The notes beneath the pieces are model-generated. The model was not told the DNA's origin and ran no database searches. It saw nothing but the letters and a program-made list of their open reading frames with translations. From an uncultured Clostridia bacterium (GTDB taxonomy: Bacteria; Bacillota; Clostridia; Christensenellales; QALW01), in contig CAKSKV010000012.1 of the NCBI GenBank assembly GCA_934465535.1, positions 1 to 45,883 on the forward strand: 45,883 bases of DNA. Reading direction: 5' to 3'. The translations under genes and the position numbers were made by a program. The first letter of the stretch is position 1. Each line of letters begins with the position of its first letter. This document shows positions 42,462 through 45,883 of this stretch, piece after piece.

Positions 42462-42601
42462 GAGGGGAGGCGAATTTTTGCCCGCCTTTTCCGAATTTTG
42501 CAGCCCGTCCTGATTGTTTGCCGCAAACATTTCCGTTTGCCCGCAGGCAAACCGACGCCGACGAAATAATGCGGCGGCAAAAAAACTCCGCAATTTTTCC
42601 G

Positions 42602-42662
42602 TCTTTCGTGTTGCATTTCGTGCTGCATTTTTCTATTTGTGCTGTCTTTCGTGCTGTCTTTT
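42602..42662. repeat. Short tandem-like TTTCGTGCTG repeats
   Basis: CTTTCGTG(T/C)TG-type units occur about four times in 60 bp, just outside the mobile-element end. No coding sense is evident. Confidence 0.5.
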
Positions 42663-42680
42663 GGGCAAAAATGTTGCTTT

Positions 42681-44282
42681 TTATGTAAATATTTTTTGCG
42701 TTATGAAAAGTAGTGAATCGCCGTAAACCGCGATATACAGGGAGAAATAAGCAAAAACGCCGCAAATGCGGCGTTTTGTGATTGGTGGAGCAGGGGCGTT
42801 CAAGGATGAACACCCCTCCGAGGTCTCGCCGCTGCCTTCAAATACGGATTCTATATCATCCAGCGGGATATTGTCAATACTTAACGGCTTCTTGCTGGCG
42901 TTGATGATGAGGGTAAAGTGGTCATCATACAGATAGATGGAATGAACAAAGATATTGATGATAGCCCGGCGCTTATTTACATCGTCAGAGGGCATTTCAC
43001 AGACATAGTCCAGAAAGGCTAAAATCTGTGCCTCTGTCAGCGTAATCTTCTTGTTTTCCTCAATAGCGAGTTGCGCCTCCAGCTCTGCCTTTTCTGCCAT
43101 GCGCTTATTGAGCCGCTCCGTCAGCATTTCCACGGACTGCCCCTGCTCGATGGCCTTCCAGAGATTCTCAATGGCCGTGTCTGCCTCTCGGATTGCCTTT
43201 TTCAGCGCCTTGGCGGTAAGGTTATCCGGGCTTTTGGCGCACTCCTCAGCCACCTTCTTGGCAATGAAGCGGATTTTCTCCTCGGTCAGCATTTTCAAAC
43301 ACTCGTTGACCACACGGTCCTCGATATAGGACTTGCTGACGATCTTCTTGCCACACTTTTTCCTGCGGGCATTTTTGCACATATAGTAGTGATATTGCCT
43401 GCCGGTCTTGCTGGTGCCGCCGTAGCCCACCATCATTTCCTTGCAGTGCCCGCAGAATAGCTTTGTGGTCAGCAGGTATTCGCCCTCGCCGTGAGTTCGG
43501 GCCGGCGCATTTTTGTTTTTGTTCATCATCGATTGCACCCGGTAAAATAGGTCATCATCCAGAATGCGAGGCATCCCGCCGGGTGTTTCCTTTCCTTTGT
43601 AAAGATAGACGCCGATATAACGCTTGTTGCTGAGCAGGTGACTGAGACTGTTGGGACTGAATTCCTTGCCGAGGGAGGTCTTGACCCTGCGCCGTTTCAG
43701 ATCCCGGATGATCTCCGCTTTCGTCTCGCCGCTGGCGTAGCGCTCATAAATCTCACGGACAACGGCGGCTTCCTCCTCATCCACATAGAATCGCCGCTCG
43801 GCATCGACCTTGAAGCCCAGGCCGGGGTTGCTGCCATTAGACAGGCACTTTTCGGCATTGATGGCCATGCCTCGATGGATCTTCTGAGAAAGCTCCACGG
43901 AGTAGTATTCCGCCATACTTTCCAGAACGCCCTCCACCAAGATGCCGGAAGCGTCGTCCGCAATATTCTCTTTGGCAGACAGCACCCGGACACCGTTCTT
44001 TTTCAGTTTCGCCTTGTTGATAGCACTGTCATAGCGGTTGCGGGCAAAACGGTCCAGTTGATATACCAAAACGCCCTCAAAGGTGTGCTTGTCGCTGTCG
44101 GAGATCATCCGCTGAAATTCGGCACGGTTGTCCGTGGTGCCGCTGATGGCCCGGTCAATATATTCTCCGACAACGGTATAATGATTCGACTCCGCATATT
44201 CATAGCACACCTTGAGCTGTCCCTCAATGGACTGCTCCGTCTGGCTGTGGCTGGAAAAGCGGGCGTAAATGACTACATTCAT
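42681..44282 (-). CDS. Large serine recombinase of the mobile element
   Basis: 533 residues. The N-terminal catalytic domain is VVIYARFSSHSQTEQSIEGQ with the nucleophile serine and DRAISGTTDNRAEFQRMI and YQLDRFARN arginines. A recombinase domain (GFKVDAERRFYVDEEEAAVV), a zinc-ribbon segment (LFCGHCKEMM and MCKNARRKKCGKK) and a coiled coil near 380-430 follow. It should integrate and excise the element. The last 35 or so codons, after SSLNAPAPP, cross a dyad and a terminator hairpin, so the C-terminal tail seems to be supplied by flanking DNA. The start at 44282 has GGAGAGGAGG. The upstream genes form one minus-strand run. Confidence 0.92.
   Translation of the reverse strand: MNVVIYARFSSHSQTEQSIEGQLKVCYEYAESNHYTVVGEYIDRAISGTTDNRAEFQRMISDSDKHTFEGVLVYQLDRFARNRYDSAINKAKLKKNGVRVLSAKENIADDASGILVEGVLESMAEYYSVELSQKIHRGMAINAEKCLSNGSNPGLGFKVDAERRFYVDEEEAAVVREIYERYASGETKAEIIRDLKRRRVKTSLGKEFSPNSLSHLLSNKRYIGVYLYKGKETPGGMPRILDDDLFYRVQSMMNKNKNAPARTHGEGEYLLTTKLFCGHCKEMMVGYGGTSKTGRQYHYYMCKNARRKKCGKKIVSKSYIEDRVVNECLKMLTEEKIRFIAKKVAEECAKSPDNLTAKALKKAIREADTAIENLWKAIEQGQSVEMLTERLNKRMAEKAELEAQLAIEENKKITLTEAQILAFLDYVCEMPSDDVNKRRAIINIFVHSIYLYDDHFTLIINASKKPLSIDNIPLDDIESVFEGSGETSEGCSSLNAPAPPITKRRICGVFAYFSLYIAVYGDSLLFITQKIFT
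42754..42777 (-). terminator. Terminator hairpin at the element/chromosome border
   Basis: AAAACGCCGCA (42754-42764) pairs with TGCGGCGTTTT (42767-42777), with T-rich DNA on the minus side. It lies inside the 3' end of the recombinase frame. CTGCTCCACCA just before it on the minus strand resembles a tRNA 3' end. Confidence 0.7.
42793..42816. other. Dyad, candidate attachment site of the serine recombinase
   Basis: GGGGCGTTCA-AGGA-TGAACACCCC: 10-base arms with one mismatch around a 4-base centre. Such imperfect dyads with a central dinucleotide (here GG or GA) are the usual layout of large serine recombinase sites, and it lies at the end of the recombinase gene where element and host DNA should join. 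Confidence 0.5.
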
Positions 44283-44313
44283 ACAGAATCCTCCTCTCCG
44301 ATTTTTATTATAG

Positions 44314-44502
44314 TCATCCGCTCTCCGGTGTCGAATGTGCCGCATATTCCGGGTGCTTCAGAAGCCACTTTGCAAAATAGGCCCTGCCCTCGTCGCTGGC
44401 GTAAAACTTACGCAGCTCCGGGAGCATGGCCTTGGCAAAGGAGGTAAGCAGTTCCTCCGGCAGTGCGACCTGCGTGTAGTCGAGCTTGCGATATTCTCCC
44501 AT
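44314..44502 (-). CDS. Small conserved protein of the mobile element
   Basis: 62 residues: MGEYRKLDYTQVALPEELL, then FAKAMLPELRKFYASDEGRAYFAKWLLKHP. No signal peptide or membrane segment. I do not recognise a characterised family, but it lies between the ParB-like gene (13 bp) and the recombinase gene (31 bp) on the same strand, a typical position for small element-encoded proteins. The start at 44502 has AAGGAGGTG upstream. Confidence 0.75.
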   Translation of the reverse strand: MGEYRKLDYTQVALPEELLTSFAKAMLPELRKFYASDEGRAYFAKWLLKHPEYAAHSTPESG

Positions 44503-44515
44503 AGGCCGCACCTCC

Positions 44516-45373
44516 TTATCGCTCCCGGGCGGTTCGTCGGCGGTAGTCCCGTTCGCAGAGTTTCACCACGGTATCCTCGATTTGGGCGGTGGTATAGCTC
44601 TGGGGGAAGTACTTGCGGATGCGTTCCATTGGAATCTTCAGGCGAGCCTTCTGGTTAGCTTTTTCCTCCGACATAATGGTTTGGATGGCTGCCTTGGTCA
44701 GTGTCCCCTCCCGGTCGGCCTTGTGCATCCGCCAGGCCTGCGAATAGGACGGGGTGCAGTCATTGATGGCGCATTGCTCCAGCACCTCCCGCTGGCTGAA
44801 TTCGTCAAGAAACGAAAGCTCCGCACCTACGGACAGAGCGATCTCATTCTTGTCCATCTTTTCAAGGAACTCTGGGATGAGATAGGTCAGGCGGATATAG
44901 CGCCGTATCTGAGATTTGCTGTCATCGGACTGCTGTGCAATAATCTCAGCGGTTTCCAACTTCCGACCAAGTTGGTCGGAAGTTAGGTCAGAGCGGTGTC
45001 CTTGTCTGCTCATTGCTTCCAGCTTCATTCTGTACGCAAACGCCTTTTCGGAGGGCAGAATATGCTCCCGGTGCAGGTTGCTGTCCACCACGGCAATGGC
45101 GGCGGCATCCCGGTCGAGGGCATAAATCAAGGCAGGGACTTCGGTAATCCCTGCCTTTTGAGCGGCGTGTAAGCGGCGATGGCCGCTTATGACCTCATAT
45201 TCATCTGTATCTTCTATCGGTCGGACGATCAGCGGTGAGAGAACACCTTGCGTCTGTATGCTTTCGATCAGCGTGTTCATCTCGTCATCGTCCTTGACCT
45301 TGAACGGGTGCCCGGCAAAGGGACGCAATTTTTCTACCGGAATTGCCACCGGCTTTTTCATCGTATTTTTCAT
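44516..45373 (-). CDS. ParB/Spo0J-like partition protein of the mobile element
   Basis: 285 residues. The ParB N-terminal nuclease-like domain includes IPVEKLRPFAGHPFKV, IQTQGVLSPLIVRP and the motif YEVISGHRRLHAAQKAG. A helix-turn-helix domain follows (SKSQIRRYIRLTYLIPEFLEKMD, with IALSVGAELSFL). Such proteins are common on clostridial integrative elements and may bind element DNA or control its maintenance. The start at 45373 has GAGGT; an in-frame ATG four codons later is possible. Confidence 0.88.
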   Translation of the reverse strand: MKNTMKKPVAIPVEKLRPFAGHPFKVKDDDEMNTLIESIQTQGVLSPLIVRPIEDTDEYEVISGHRRLHAAQKAGITEVPALIYALDRDAAAIAVVDSNLHREHILPSEKAFAYRMKLEAMSRQGHRSDLTSDQLGRKLETAEIIAQQSDDSKSQIRRYIRLTYLIPEFLEKMDKNEIALSVGAELSFLDEFSQREVLEQCAINDCTPSYSQAWRMHKADREGTLTKAAIQTIMSEEKANQKARLKIPMERIRKYFPQSYTTAQIEDTVVKLCERDYRRRTARER

Positions 45374-45374
45374 T

Positions 45375-45883
45375 TTATCTACCTCTTTCCTTGTATCTTG
45401 CACGGGCTTTTTTCTCCAGCTCGTGCTCTTGCTTTAATAGTTCGTACAGATGCGGAGATTTCTCTAAAATTTTCTCCGCACGGCGCAGACGCTCCCTTAC
45501 AGGCTTCATCTGCTTGGATACCGCCTTGCGGCGTTCCTTGTTTTGCGCCTGTTCCTCCGGCGACTTGGGGCGGCGTATGCGGTTGCTGATGCCGCTGCGC
45601 TCACGCTCCAAAGCGGAAAGCTCTGCTTTGGATTGCTCAATATTGGCTTGGAGGTCGGCAACCGTGTGGATGTTGAGTTCCTGCAAGAAGTGATAGTCAC
45701 CAATCAACTCTTTCAAATCCTTTTCCGCCGCCCGCAGATCCGGCGACAGCAGCATCACATCGGCAAGCTCGGCTACGATTTGAATCGCCGTTATGACAAG
45801 ATAAAACACCGCATCCACCAAAACGGTGGCGGCGTCATAACTGTGCTCAATGGAGAAATCTAACTTTCGCAGCTCGTCCTCCA
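45375..45883 (-). CDS. Relaxase/mobilization protein, C-terminal part (cut by window edge)
   Basis: The frame is open to the right edge, so only the last 168 or so residues are seen. They hold SYDAATVLVDAVFYLVITAI, then a long charged coiled-coil region (DLKELIGDYHFLQELN to EHELEKKARARYKERGR). This matches the C-terminal tail I know from relaxases of clostridial mobilizable elements; the nicking domain would lie outside the window. It ends 1 bp before the ParB-like start, so the genes are coupled. Confidence 0.7.
   Translation of the reverse strand, partial: EDELRKLDFSIEHSYDAATVLVDAVFYLVITAIQIVAELADVMLLSPDLRAAEKDLKELIGDYHFLQELNIHTVADLQANIEQSKAELSALERERSGISNRIRRPKSPEEQAQNKERRKAVSKQMKPVRERLRRAEKILEKSPHLYELLKQEHELEKKARARYKERGR

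Noticed and set aside
42780..42830. A complete tRNA gene ending in CTGCTCCACCA on the minus strand
   Set aside because: No matching T-arm, anticodon arm or 5' acceptor strand is present upstream; at most a 3' remnant at an attachment site.
1..45883. CRISPR arrays, rRNA genes or complete insertion sequences
   Set aside because: No regularly spaced repeats, no rRNA sequence and no transposase with paired terminal repeats were seen; the only mobile genes are TnpV and the serine recombinase group.

Overview
The window looks like a chromosomal stretch of a spore-forming, GC-rich Clostridia (Oscillospiraceae-like Firmicute), with two segments of mobile DNA at its ends. The evidence is a Spo0A gene, AGGAGG-type ribosome binding sites, TTGACA/TATAAT promoters, an ECF transporter set next to truA, a T-box in front of ileS and a TilS-Hpt pair. 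Chromosomal genes are GC-rich but use many ATA isoleucine codons. The two ends and the 35.1-37.8 kb gene are visibly more AT-rich or use different codons.

Layout. 1-3.0 kb (minus strand) is an AT-richer zinc-uptake cassette: a Zur-like Fur regulator, a small Cys-rich membrane protein, a ZnuA lipoprotein with a ZinT domain nested inside it, and the start of ZnuC. It is preceded by a transposon-type TnpV gene. 3.2-10.9 kb is a galactose region: galT, two paralogous membrane proteins, a YycJ-type hydrolase and a phosphoglucomutase on the minus strand, with a divergent galactokinase. GalK and GalT make glucose-1-phosphate and PgcA feeds it to glycolysis. 11.2-14.0 kb holds an amidohydrolase, a HAD nucleotidase and a PnuC-type transporter with its own promoter and a folded leader. 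14.1-20.7 kb (minus) holds an SDR enzyme, two RluA-type pseudouridine synthases, an rRNA-type methyltransferase and ileS under T-box control.

21.2-22.9 kb holds tRNA-Arg(ACG), a gene-free 490-bp stretch with a cluster of DnaA boxes, and spo0A with a 0A box. Most chromosomal genes left of this gap point left and nearly all to its right point right, so it is a candidate replication origin. 22.9-31.1 kb (plus) holds ecfA1-ecfA2-ecfT-truA, a C_GCAxxG_C_C protein, an alpha/beta hydrolase, a TRIC channel, a small acidic protein, tilS and hpt. 31.4-35.0 kb is a 1190-residue lipoprotein with six FN3 repeats, a GH99-like barrel and a C-terminal sugar-binding-like domain.

35.1-37.8 kb (minus) is a solitary, AT-richer SNF2 helicase whose N-terminal half carries a duplicated unknown domain around a helix-hairpin-helix. 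38.0-42.4 kb has a DUF7662-like small protein, a P-loop kinase, a nucleoside hydrolase, a DapB-like dehydrogenase and a MerR regulator whose probable operator sits in a 19-bp promoter spacer. 42.7 kb to the end is the terminus of an integrative mobilizable element: relaxase C-terminus, ParB-like protein, small conserved protein and large serine recombinase, with a dyad that may be the attachment site.

The observations most worth following are the DnaA-box cluster, the SNF2 protein with its duplicated domain, the nested ZnuA/ZinT protein with its paired operators, the unidentified leader RNA of the PnuC gene, and the divergent T-box of ileS.
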